From Microbacterium gorillae (GTDB lineage: Bacteria; Actinomycetota; Actinomycetes; Actinomycetales; Microbacteriaceae), in assembly GCF_000826185.2 (NCBI RefSeq), contig NZ_LN648873.1, positions 143,282-207,281 of the forward strand: a stretch of DNA of 64,000 nucleotides, in the 5' to 3' direction. This document shows positions 1 through 11,118 of this stretch, in pieces. The position numbers and the translations under genes were made by a program. Numbering within the stretch: position 1 is the stretch's first letter; each line of letters begins with the position of its first letter. Below the pieces are notes generated by a model. That model was not told the origin of the DNA. It ran no database searches and saw nothing but the letters and a program-made list of their open reading frames with translations.

Positions 1-803
1 GTGTCTTCCTGGACGGACGTGCGGTCGGGAAGTCCGACCGGCTCGTGGCGGGTGCGCGGCTGGATGTCGCGTGGCAGCCGAAGGCGGAGCTCACGGTCGT
101 CCCGACCGCGGTCGATGAACTCGGGATCGTCTATGACGACGACGACATCGTGGTCGTCGACAAGCCGGCGGGCGTCGCCGCGCACCCCTCGCCGGGGTGG
201 GAGGGGCCGACCGTGGTGGGTGCCCTCGCCGCGGCCGGGTACCGCATCTCGACGTCCGGCTCTCCGGAGCGGCAGGGGGTCGTCCATCGGCTGGACGCCG
301 GCACGAGTGGGCTCATGGTGGTCGCCAAGAGCGAGCGCGCATACACGCTGCTGAAGCGGGCGTTCAAGGACCGCACGGTCGAGAAGGTCTATCACGCGGT
401 CGTGCAGGGGTACATGGATCCGCTCACCGGCACCATCGATGCGCCGATCGCACGGCATGCGACGCATTCGTGGAAGTTCGCGGTGCGCCCGGACGGCAAG
501 GACTCGGTGACGCACTACGAGACGCTGGAAGCCTTCGTCGGTGCATCGCTGCTGGAGATCCACCTGGAGACCGGACGGACGCACCAGATCCGCGTGCACA
601 TGGCGGCGCTGCGGCACCCCTGCGTCGGCGATCCGCTGTACGGCGCGGATCCGACGCTGTCCGCTCGGCTGGGGCTGACGCGGCAGTGGCTGCACGCCCA
701 CCGACTCGCATTCGAACACCCCGGGACGGGGGAGTGGGTGAGCTTCTCCTCGCCCTACCCCGCCGACCTGCAGCACGCCGTCGATGTTCTCGAGGCCGGC
801 TGA
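1..803 (+). CDS. rluD: RluD-family 23S rRNA pseudouridine synthase, 5' end outside the window
   Basis: The product isomerises uridines to pseudouridine in the large-subunit rRNA. The reading frame is open from base 3, so the true start lies upstream. The first visible residues ([14 protein letters not shown]) are the end of an S4-like RNA-binding domain. The catalytic domain follows, with the signature [13 protein letters not shown], whose Asp is the catalytic residue, and the later [10 protein letters not shown] motif typical of the RluA/RluD family. About 266 residues are visible. An internal ATG at 45 is not the start, because homologous sequence continues upstream of it. In related genomes rluD usually sits between lspA and dnaE; here five kilobases of other genes separate it from dnaE. 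Confidence 0.93.
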   Translation, partial: VFLDGRAVGKSDRLVAGARLDVAWQPKAELTVVPTAVDELGIVYDDDDIVVVDKPAGVAAHPSPGWEGPTVVGALAAAGYRISTSGSPERQGVVHRLDAGTSGLMVVAKSERAYTLLKRAFKDRTVEKVYHAVVQGYMDPLTGTIDAPIARHATHSWKFAVRPDGKDSVTHYETLEAFVGASLLEIHLETGRTHQIRVHMAALRHPCVGDPLYGADPTLSARLGLTRQWLHAHRLAFEHPGTGEWVSFSSPYPADLQHAVDVLEAG

Positions 804-856
804 CCCGCCGGTGCACGGGCGGCTCGCCGGTCGCGGGTCGGTGACAGGATGGACCG

Positions 857-2887
857 ATGACCGCTGAGAGCATCACCGAACTCCTGGACGCGAACCGACT
901 GAACGGGCTCATCACCACCCGTGGCGGACGGATCGTCGCCCTCGTCTCCCGTCCGAACGACGCCCACAACGCGTATCGCACCGGCCTCGTCGAGATCGAA
1001 TCGCGCTCGTTCATCCCGCTCACCCGGGGCGATGCGTCGGTCGGGTCCGTGGCGCTCCTGGAGGACGGCACCACGCTGTTCACCGCCAAGCGCGTCGGGG
1101 AGGACGGCAAGGAGTCCGACGACGCGCAGCTGTGGGCTCTGCCGAGCCGTGGAGAGGCCCGCGAGCTCGCGTCACGCCCCGGCGGATTCGGTGGGCTGGT
1201 GGCGCGCTCGGGCCGTCTGGTCGCCGAAGTGTCCGTCCACTCGCAGGCCGACGACGAGGAATCGCACGCGAAGCTCAGCGCGGAGAGGTCCGAAGCGAAG
1301 GTGAGCGCGGTGCTGCACGCCGGCTTCCCGGTGCGGCAGTGGAATGCTGATCTCGGTCCGGCACGACGGACTCTCGCCGTCGCGGACCTGCCGGAGGACA
1401 TCGCCGGTGCGATCGCACCCACCCCGGAGGTCGCGGACGGGGACGATGCCCCGAAACCGCAGCTGATCCGGTTCCGCCACCTCACCCTGCCCGCGGGGAC
1501 CCTCCGCGACTGGACCGTCGCCCCGGACGGGACGTTCGCGATCGTCACGATGGCGATCGACCTGCCCGGCATGCTCGGCTCCGGTCAGGTGTACCGGGTG
1601 GACCTCGTCGGCGACGACGAGGCGCGGGCGCTGCTGACGCCGACCGAGACGCATGACTTCCACGGCGGCAGCGTCAGCCCGGACGGCACGCGGGTCCTCG
1701 TCTCTCGCACGGCCCAGTGGACGCGAACACAGAGCCTGGCCGACCGCGTGCAGGTGCTCGATCTGACCGATGGATCCACCGCAGACCTGTGGCCGGACCT
1801 GGACCGGTGGATCGCCGCGGAGTGGGTGGACGATGACACGATCGTGGCATCCGGCGATGACGGCGGACGCGGCGCGGTCTGGGTCGGCGGTCCAAGCGAC
1901 GCCGCGCCGCGCTTGCTCGCCGGCGGACCCGAACAGGACCTGAGCTTCGGAGCGCCCTCGATCGCGGATGGCTCGGTCGTCCTGCTCGCGTCGGGCATCG
2001 ACGTGGCGCCGCACCCGGTTTCGGTGGATCCGTCGGAGGGCACCGTGACCGAACTGCCCAACCCGGGCACGGTCCTGGCGGCGCCCGGTCGGCTTCGCGA
2101 GGTGCACGCCGTCGGCGTGGACGGTACGCCCGTGCGGGCCTGGCTGCGCACTCCGGACGGCGACGGACCGCACCCGCTCGTCGTCTTCGCCCACGGCGGC
2201 CCCTGGGGGTCGTGGAACGCGTGGACCTACCGCTGGAACCCGAACCCGTTCGTGGCGGCCGGATATGCCGTCCTGCTGCCGGACCCCGCGATCTCCACCG
2301 GCTACGGCCAGGCGATGATCGAGCGCGGTCAGCACGAGCTGGGTGGCGCGCCGTTCACCGACATCATGGCGCTGACGGACGCCGCGATCGCGGAGCCCGA
2401 CATCGATGCCGAACGCACCGCCTTCGCCGGCGGCAGCTACGGCGGATACATGGCGAACTGGGTCGCCGGACACACGGGCGACCGCTTCCGCTGCATCGTG
2501 ACGCACGCTTCGCTGTGGGACACGGAGATCATGGGACGGACCACGGACAACGACGGCTGGTCGCGTTCGATGGTCGACCAGAACGCGCTCTACTCGCCCG
2601 ACGCCTTCGTCGCGGACATCACGGTGCCCATGCTGGTGATCCACGGTGATCGGGACTACCGCGTGCCGATCGCGCAGGGGCACGCGCTCTGGTACGACCT
2701 GCTCACGCGCTCGGCGACGCCGAAGAACGCGGACGGGTCCACGCGGCACCGCTTCCTGTACTTCCCGGACGAGGGTCACTGGATCCTCGGTCGGGGCAAC
2801 GCGCAGGTCTGGTACGAGACCTTCCTCGGCTTCCTCGACGAGCACGTGCTCGGCACGGACCGACCGCGGCCCGCCACCCTGGGCTGA
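857..2887 (+). CDS. S9-family (prolyl oligopeptidase / acylaminoacyl) peptidase
   Basis: This is a 676-residue cytoplasmic serine peptidase. The N-terminal 400 residues look like the beta-propeller that gates substrate access. The C-terminal alpha/beta-hydrolase domain carries a complete triad: Ser527 in GGSYGGYM, Asp600 in HGDRDYRVP and His641 in DEGHW. The family cleaves short peptides or acyl-peptides; the substrate cannot be read from the sequence. There is no signal peptide. The ATG at 857 lies six bases after CAGGAT (845-850), which fits a leaderless transcript. It runs in the same direction as rluD 53 bp upstream and ends 30 bp before the convergent NUDIX gene. Confidence 0.92.
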   Translation: MTAESITELLDANRLNGLITTRGGRIVALVSRPNDAHNAYRTGLVEIESRSFIPLTRGDASVGSVALLEDGTTLFTAKRVGEDGKESDDAQLWALPSRGEARELASRPGGFGGLVARSGRLVAEVSVHSQADDEESHAKLSAERSEAKVSAVLHAGFPVRQWNADLGPARRTLAVADLPEDIAGAIAPTPEVADGDDAPKPQLIRFRHLTLPAGTLRDWTVAPDGTFAIVTMAIDLPGMLGSGQVYRVDLVGDDEARALLTPTETHDFHGGSVSPDGTRVLVSRTAQWTRTQSLADRVQVLDLTDGSTADLWPDLDRWIAAEWVDDDTIVASGDDGGRGAVWVGGPSDAAPRLLAGGPEQDLSFGAPSIADGSVVLLASGIDVAPHPVSVDPSEGTVTELPNPGTVLAAPGRLREVHAVGVDGTPVRAWLRTPDGDGPHPLVVFAHGGPWGSWNAWTYRWNPNPFVAAGYAVLLPDPAISTGYGQAMIERGQHELGGAPFTDIMALTDAAIAEPDIDAERTAFAGGSYGGYMANWVAGHTGDRFRCIVTHASLWDTEIMGRTTDNDGWSRSMVDQNALYSPDAFVADITVPMLVIHGDRDYRVPIAQGHALWYDLLTRSATPKNADGSTRHRFLYFPDEGHWILGRGNAQVWYETFLGFLDEHVLGTDRPRPATLG

Positions 2888-2919
2888 GACGCGGCTCGAT
2901 CTGATCCGCGGCGGCGGCC

Positions 2920-3390
2920 TCAGGTGCGGAAGCGGGCTTCACCGTGCGCGTCGGCGGCGAGGCGGATGCGCTCGAGCATGTCGGGGGAGACGACCCCCTC
3001 GAGCGCGTCGAGCTGGTGCCACTTCACCGCGCTCATCTCTCCGTCCACGGGCCGCGGCTCGCCGGAGACCCACCGACAGCGGAACACGAGGTCGAGGTAG
3101 TCCGCCTGGTCGCCGTTGACGTGGGTGATGCGGGGGAGCTGGTGCACGGCGGCGAGGCGCTCCACGACGATCTCGACACCGGCCTCCTCGGCTGCTTCAC
3201 GGCGTGCCGCGACGGCGGGCTCCTCGCCCGGATCCACGATCCCCGTGATCGGCGCGACGAGCCCGTTGTCCGAGCGACGACCGAGCAGGACCTCATCGCC
3301 GCGCAGGACGACCGCGGTCACGCCGACCAGCGACAGGGGTGCATGCCCGATATGGCGGCGGAGTTCGAGGACGTATTCCGGAGTCGGCAT
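2920..3390 (-). CDS. NUDIX hydrolase
   Basis: This is a 156-residue NUDIX hydrolase that would cleave a nucleoside diphosphate linked to another moiety, using a divalent metal. The NUDIX box is complete: GIVDPGEEPAVAARREAAEEAGV fits G-x5-E-x7-RE-x2-EE-x-G, though it is interrupted here only by ordinary substitutions. The start is ATG at 3390, and an open frame further upstream is a shadow of the regulator gene. Only 4 bp separate it from the TetR gene before it on the same strand, so the two are probably co-transcribed. The substrate is unknown. The pairing suggests that the regulator and the hydrolase respond to a common condition, but this is inference. Confidence 0.88.
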   Translation of the reverse strand: MPTPEYVLELRRHIGHAPLSLVGVTAVVLRGDEVLLGRRSDNGLVAPITGIVDPGEEPAVAARREAAEEAGVEIVVERLAAVHQLPRITHVNGDQADYLDLVFRCRWVSGEPRPVDGEMSAVKWHQLDALEGVVSPDMLERIRLAADAHGEARFRT

Positions 3391-3394
3391 GGAC

Positions 3395-3997
3395 TCAGCG
3401 TAGGGAGCGGTCGGTGTCCGTCGCGGCCACCACGCCGTCCAGGCTCCGTTCCAGGAATGCGACGATCTCGGCGGCGCGCGTGTCCGTGTCGATGACGAGT
3501 TCGACGAGCGCCTCCTCGGCGAACGCGACCCAGGAACGGAGCGCGACCTGCAGCAACGGGGTGTCGACTTCGCCGAGTTCCAGGTAGACGTCCGCGAGCC
3601 GTTGAGCGTTGGCCGCACGGGTGTCGGCGACGACACCGCGCACAGCGGTGTCCGCGCTCGCGACGCCGCGGACGAGCGAGTAGAAGGTTCCCTCGTGCTC
3701 CCGAACGAAGTGCACGAAGCGGTGCAGCACGTCGCGCACTCGCTCGCGAGGGGGCAGCGTGGCATCGGGTTCGGTCGCGCGCAGCAGCGCATCGCGCGCG
3801 GTGGTGACGATGACGGCGTGCATGCCAGGGCGACTGTCGAAGTAGTGGAAGACCAGCGCCCGGGAGACACCGGCGGCGGATGCGAGCGCATCGATGGTCA
3901 GCTCGTCCAGCGGCCGCTCGGCGAGGAAGTCCACCCCGATCCGCACGAGCTGGGCTCGGCGTTCCTCAGGGCTCAGACGTCGTGTGGAGGACGGCAT
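3395..3997 (-). CDS. TetR-family repressor of the divergent DUF6230 module
   Basis: This is a 200-residue TetR regulator. The N-terminal helix-turn-helix is clear at about residues 15-60 (LTIDALASAAGVSRALVFHYF), followed by an all-helical ligand-binding and dimerisation domain without recognisable ligand motifs. It is divergent from the DUF6230 operon, and a perfect 17-bp inverted repeat (4027-4043) lies between the two starts, 30 bp from its own ATG. That layout is typical of TetR regulators that repress both themselves and the neighbouring operon. The inducer is unknown. In actinobacteria such regulators often respond to acyl-CoA or lipophilic ligands, which would suit an envelope module, but nothing in the sequence proves this. 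Confidence 0.9.
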   Translation of the reverse strand: MPSSTRRLSPEERRAQLVRIGVDFLAERPLDELTIDALASAAGVSRALVFHYFDSRPGMHAVIVTTARDALLRATEPDATLPPRERVRDVLHRFVHFVREHEGTFYSLVRGVASADTAVRGVVADTRAANAQRLADVYLELGEVDTPLLQVALRSWVAFAEEALVELVIDTDTRAAEIVAFLERSLDGVVAATDTDRSLR

Positions 3998-4026
3998 GAA
4001 TCTTCCCTCATCTTCCCCCGGGGCTT

Positions 4027-4043
4027 ATTGACTCGGAGTCAAT
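4027..4043. promoter_or_regulatory. TetR operator (17-bp perfect palindrome)
   Basis: ATTGACTCGGAGTCAAT is a perfect inverted repeat of 8 bp around one central base. It lies between the divergent TetR and DUF6230 starts. Its left arm contains the TTGACT that serves as the -35 element for the rightward promoter, so a bound dimer would block RNA polymerase directly. Confidence 0.82.
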
Positions 4044-4055
4044 TGCAGTTAGCGT
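4028..4055 (+). promoter_or_regulatory. Sigma-70-type promoter of the DUF6230 operon
   Basis: TTGACT (4028-4033) and TAGCGT (4050-4055) are spaced by 16 bp, close to the optimum for the housekeeping sigma factor. The -35 element is embedded in the palindromic operator. Transcription would start near 4062 and give a leader of about 48 nt ending in the GGAGG at 4101. Confidence 0.6.
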
Positions 4056-4109
4056 GGTCCCCGGCGATCGGCGACGGTGCCGATCCCACACATCCATGAT
4101 GGAGGATCG

Positions 4110-4706
4110 ATGAAGTTCCGTCAGTTCGTTCGCAGCCGCACCGGCCGCGTCATCCTCACCGCCGTCCCCGTCGGGGTCGTCGCCGGAGCACTCCTCGGCG
4201 GAGTCGCGCAGGGCGCGGTGCCCGTTTCCTTCGCCGTGTCCGGCAGCCAGTTCCAGATCAGCGCGTCCACCCTCGACGGCACGGGCTTCTCGCAGTACGC
4301 CGGTGTCGCGGAGGACACCGAGGGAGCGCAGCACGCGGTCGCGATCGCCAACATCAAGCAGGCGACCCTGTCCGATCTCTGCCAGTCCGTCTCCAGCGAG
4401 ACGCCCCTCGGCACGGTCGGCATCCTCATCCATGCCGGAGGAGGGGACACACCCGCCGGGGCCAGTGATCTGCAGATCGGAATGACCGGTCTGCGCGGAG
4501 ACGCGAAGTTCGGCAACATCCGCATCGGGGTGGACGCGTCCACCGTCGGTACCGAGGCGAAAGGCTCGGCCGGCGATTTCGCGCAGGACTCCGACACCAT
4601 CACGATCACCGGACTGCAGCAGACCGCGTGGTCGACGCAGGCCTCCACGTTCACGCTCACCGGAATGGAGCTCGAACTGACCGACGGGACGAAGGGATGC
4701 TTCTGA
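4110..4706 (+). CDS. DUF6230-family exported or membrane-anchored protein
   Basis: This is a 198-residue protein of a family without a known function. After a basic start (MKFRQFVRSRTGRV) there is one hydrophobic segment at about residues 14-37 that looks like an uncleaved or late-cleaved export signal. The rest is a repetitive beta-rich region with alternating Ile/Thr/Gly strands, two cysteines (one in LSDLCQS, one at the extreme C-terminus, KGCF) and no catalytic motif. ATG 4110 was chosen over 4077 because GGAGG lies four bases upstream of it. It is the first gene of a three-gene operon, overlaps the next gene by 10 bp, and is controlled by the adjacent TetR operator. Homologues in streptomycetes occur beside DUF6114 genes in the same way. 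Confidence 0.85.
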   Translation: MKFRQFVRSRTGRVILTAVPVGVVAGALLGGVAQGAVPVSFAVSGSQFQISASTLDGTGFSQYAGVAEDTEGAQHAVAIANIKQATLSDLCQSVSSETPLGTVGILIHAGGGDTPAGASDLQIGMTGLRGDAKFGNIRIGVDASTVGTEAKGSAGDFAQDSDTITITGLQQTAWSTQASTFTLTGMELELTDGTKGCF

Positions 4707-5260
4707 CTCGCCGCGCCGCCCGGGAGCGAGCCGGGGCGGAGGCGGAGGAGCGCATCGGTGCGGTTCGCACCGTGGTGATCCCGGTCGCGCTGCCGGATCC
4801 GGAGACATCGAACACCGAGGACTTCGAGACGGCCGACACTCTCGTCGCGCCGGAGGCGGCCGCCGGCGTTCGCGCACGGTTCGCGCGCTGGCGTCGGGAG
4901 CGTCCGCTGATCGGCGGGTCGCTGATCGCGATCGCCGGCATCGAGATGTTCTTCTCCGGCCAGCTCGACATCGGCAGGATCCACATCCAACTGGGGATCC
5001 AGGGCCTGCAGGCCATGGTCATCCCGGTGGTGCTCGTGGTCCTCGGTGTGCTCATCGTGCTCATGCCCGCGCATCACGTGTTCTACGGGGTGATCGCGCT
5101 CGTCGTGGCGCTGTACGCCCTGGTCGGTGTGAACCTCGGCGGATTCCTGCTGGGGACCGTCCTCGGCGCGGTCGGCGGAGTGATCGCGGTGTCCTGGCTC
5201 ACGCCCGAGGCGCGCGAACGTGCGTTGCCGGGGACAGAGGCGGGGGGAACGGCCGCGTGA
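4697..5260 (+). CDS. DUF6114-family membrane protein
   Basis: This is a 187-residue integral membrane protein. An acidic cytoplasmic N-terminus of about 70 residues precedes the pattern RERPLIGGSLIAIAGIEMFF, typical of DUF6114. Four hydrophobic helices follow at roughly residues 74-92, 105-122, 128-143 and 145-165. The start at 4697 overlaps the DUF6230 stop by 10 bp. The stop overlaps the next GTG as GTGA, so the three genes are translationally coupled. The function is unknown. The constant pairing with DUF6230 suggests that the two proteins form one envelope complex, with this one as the membrane base; that is inference. Confidence 0.85.
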   Translation: MLLTRRAARERAGAEAEERIGAVRTVVIPVALPDPETSNTEDFETADTLVAPEAAAGVRARFARWRRERPLIGGSLIAIAGIEMFFSGQLDIGRIHIQLGIQGLQAMVIPVVLVVLGVLIVLMPAHHVFYGVIALVVALYALVGVNLGGFLLGTVLGAVGGVIAVSWLTPEARERALPGTEAGGTAA

Positions 5261-5994
5261 ACCGCACTCCGCGCGTCACCGCGGCGCTCGCCGTCGCGCT
5301 CCTCGTGCCCGTGATCGTCGGCGGCACGGCGGCGCCGACCGCGATCGGACCGCGCCCGACGGAGTTCTGCTGGAAGAGCCTCATCCTGCAACCGTGCGAC
5401 GAGGATCCGCACCCCGACCCGGCGCCGACCGCGGCGCAGTCTCCCACTCCCACGACCGCCGCCACGCTCGGCCCGATCGAGCCGGAGCCGATCGAGGTGC
5501 CCGAACCGACTCCCACATCGGCACCGGCTCCCGCGCCGGAACCGACCACGTCGCCCGCCGAGCCGGTGGACGATCCTGAGGCCCCGGTGTTCACCACACC
5601 ACCGGCGCAGATGGGGTCCGGGGGAATGTCCTTCCGGGGACTGCGGGGCATCGCGCTGGTGAACGTCCCGCTCGATGACGGCACGACCGTGCCGGCGCTG
5701 CGGATCGAGGCGAAGGAGATCTCGATCACGGGCTTCTCGCTGACCGTGCGTCAGGCGCAGGGACCGGCGCTGGTCACCACCGCGGACCGGATGACGCTGA
5801 GCGGAAACGTGCGCGTCTACATCGGTTCGATCACCGCGACCCTCGGTGACGGGGCGTCCTACACGTTCGGCGCCGACACGCCGGCTCCGCTGCCCGATCT
5901 GTCCGGCGGGCTGATCACCGTGACGATGGGCCTGCTCGGCTCGTTCGCGGACGGCATCGCCTACGAGAACATCGACCAGGGCATGCGGGAGTGA
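5257..5994 (+). CDS. Pro-rich secreted protein of the DUF6230/DUF6114 operon
   Basis: This 245-residue protein starts at GTG 5257, inside the stop of the DUF6114 gene. It has a short signal peptide (VTAALAVALLVPVIVGGTAA). A Cys-x7-Cys pair follows (FCWKSLILQPCD), then a Pro/Thr/Glu/Ala-rich linker at about residues 47-108. That linker resembles wall-spanning spacers of Gram-positive bacteria. The C-terminal 130 residues are beta-rich and share the Ile-Thr-Gly strand rhythm of the DUF6230 protein (compare EISITGFSLTV with DTITITGLQQT), so the first and third gene products may be distant relatives. There is no sorting signal or lipobox. The function is unknown. Confidence 0.72.
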   Translation: MNRTPRVTAALAVALLVPVIVGGTAAPTAIGPRPTEFCWKSLILQPCDEDPHPDPAPTAAQSPTPTTAATLGPIEPEPIEVPEPTPTSAPAPAPEPTTSPAEPVDDPEAPVFTTPPAQMGSGGMSFRGLRGIALVNVPLDDGTTVPALRIEAKEISITGFSLTVRQAQGPALVTTADRMTLSGNVRVYIGSITATLGDGASYTFGADTPAPLPDLSGGLITVTMGLLGSFADGIAYENIDQGMRE

Positions 5995-5999
5995 GACCA

Positions 6000-6025
6000 A
6001 CCGTGCCGCCTCCCCTCGGCACGGT
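6000..6025 (+). terminator. Stem-loop after the DUF6230 operon
   Basis: ACCGTGCCG (6000-6008) pairs perfectly with CGGCACGGT (6017-6025) around an 8-nt loop, six bases after the operon's last stop codon. There is no U tract. It separates the module from dnaE. Confidence 0.5.
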
Positions 6026-6102
6026 GCGACGACGGCCGGGACACGCCCATCGGGGCCATGACCCGGCCGTCGGCGTCCGAGGCCGAAGGTAGGCTCGAAG
6101 GC

Positions 6103-9621
<3,519 letters not shown>

Positions 9622-9648
9622 CGTGCCACACTGAAATCTACGCGCACG

Positions 9649-9664
9649 GCCCGCGCTCGCGGGC
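9649..9664 (+). terminator. Short GC stem-loop after dnaE
   Basis: GCCCGCG (9649-9655) pairs with CGCGGGC (9658-9664) around CT. It lies 28 bp after the dnaE stop and just before the ribosome-binding site (GGAAGG) of the next gene. It could be a terminator or a structure affecting that gene's translation. Confidence 0.35.
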
Positions 9665-9681
9665 GACGGAAGGACCTGACG

Positions 9682-11118
9682 GTGAGTGACCCCAACCAGC
9701 CCCGCCCGGACGCGCCCGCGTCCGCGACCGGACCGGTGACCGGAGCACCGTCGGGCATGTGGCCGGTGGCCGCGGACTCCGCACCCTGGACGCCGACGGC
9801 CGCGCCGTCGGCCGCGCCGGACGCATCGCGCTTCGCGCCGGGTGCGCCGCAGGTGTCCGCGGCAGCGGGGGAGAGCGCACCGGGGACACCGGCGCCGCAG
9901 TTCGCCGCATCGCAGACGTTCGTCCCTCCGGCCGGGTCGGCGCCCGCGCCCGGTCGTCCGGTCCCGGATCCGGGATCGGTCTCGCAGCCGTACGTCGCCG
10001 ACCCGGGGGCTCCCGCCACGTCCGCGATGGCGTCACCGTTCGACGCGGCCACCGGCCGCCCCCCGCGCGCGCCCCGCCCGGCAGGCGAGCCCGTTCGCCT
10101 CGGACCCTTCCCGCTGCGCGAAGTCGTGGTCGTCGGACTGCTGCTGGTGTCGATCGTGCTGTCGTTCGTGTCGTTGACACCCGTGATGTATCGGCCGCCG
10201 CTGCTCATCGGCGCCAACGGACTGCTCACCGCCGCCGGTCCGGCGCTCGCGATCTCCCTGCTCGCCGTGCGTCGGCTGAGCAAGCCCTCGCTGACGATGG
10301 CGGGGGTGACGCTGGAACGCCTGGTCGTGATCGTCGGGATCGGTGCGGTGATCGGGTGGCTGAACGTCCTCGTCGGTGTCGTCGGAACGATCGGCCTGCT
10401 GGTCGCGGTCCTCGTTCTCCTCGTCTGGCTGGTCGGTCCGCTCGTTCCCGCGCTCGGCCTGGGCCCGGACCCGCAGCTCGCTCTGCCGGCCGGAGCCGTG
10501 CCCCTGGCCGTCGAATCGCCCGCGGCGGCTCCGGTGGTCGTGCAGCCGGAGTCTCCCGTCTCCGGCAGCCTCGGCGTCGTTCCGATGCCCGGCACGCACG
10601 CGCCGCACCCGCGTCCGGACACCCCTGGCCTGCGGGCGACGGCCGAGCAACCCGCGCGGGAGGTGCCGGTCCCCGGACCGGACGCCCACATCCCGGAATC
10701 GCCGCTGGCGAGCGCCGATGCACGCACCGAGCCTTCGGTCGCCCGCGACCTCCCGTCCGAACCCGGCAGCGCCGCGACGGCCGCACCCGCCGATGCGGCA
10801 CGGCTGACCGGAGCCGGTGCCGTGAATGACATCTTCCCGTCCGCCGCGCTGGAGACGCTCGAGCATACCGAGACGACGGGAGCGGCCGTGCTGTCCGGAA
10901 CGTATCCGGTGCCGTCCGATTCGCCGGCGCACGAGGCCTTCTGGGCCCTGGTGCCGGATGAGCGTCCCGTCGTCGACGATGGCGGTCGCGTCCTGTTCAC
11001 GGTGGGACCGACGGCCTGGTCGCTTGTCATCGAAGACCGAGGTGGCTCCTTCCTCGTCCGCGACGCGGACGGCCGAGTGGGGCTGCTCACCGATGTGACC
11101 GGAGTGATTCGCAACTGA
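9682..11118 (+). CDS. Conserved membrane protein with a Pro/Ala-rich N-terminus
   Basis: This 478-residue protein is not a recognised enzyme. Residues 1-140 are low-complexity Pro/Ala/Ser and probably disordered in the cytoplasm. Residues 145-260 hold about four hydrophobic helices (for example EVVVVGLLLVSIVLSFVSL and a long VVGTIGLLVAVLVLLVWLVGP stretch). A second Pro/Ala-rich region then leads to a compact C-terminal part of about 90 residues (from ALVPDERPVV to DVTGVIRN). It starts at GTG 9682 with GGAAGG upstream. Its stop overlaps the hisD ATG by one base, so the two are coupled, though no link to histidine synthesis is visible. Confidence 0.7.
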   Translation: MSDPNQPRPDAPASATGPVTGAPSGMWPVAADSAPWTPTAAPSAAPDASRFAPGAPQVSAAAGESAPGTPAPQFAASQTFVPPAGSAPAPGRPVPDPGSVSQPYVADPGAPATSAMASPFDAATGRPPRAPRPAGEPVRLGPFPLREVVVVGLLLVSIVLSFVSLTPVMYRPPLLIGANGLLTAAGPALAISLLAVRRLSKPSLTMAGVTLERLVVIVGIGAVIGWLNVLVGVVGTIGLLVAVLVLLVWLVGPLVPALGLGPDPQLALPAGAVPLAVESPAAAPVVVQPESPVSGSLGVVPMPGTHAPHPRPDTPGLRATAEQPAREVPVPGPDAHIPESPLASADARTEPSVARDLPSEPGSAATAAPADAARLTGAGAVNDIFPSAALETLEHTETTGAAVLSGTYPVPSDSPAHEAFWALVPDERPVVDDGGRVLFTVGPTAWSLVIEDRGGSFLVRDADGRVGLLTDVTGVIRN

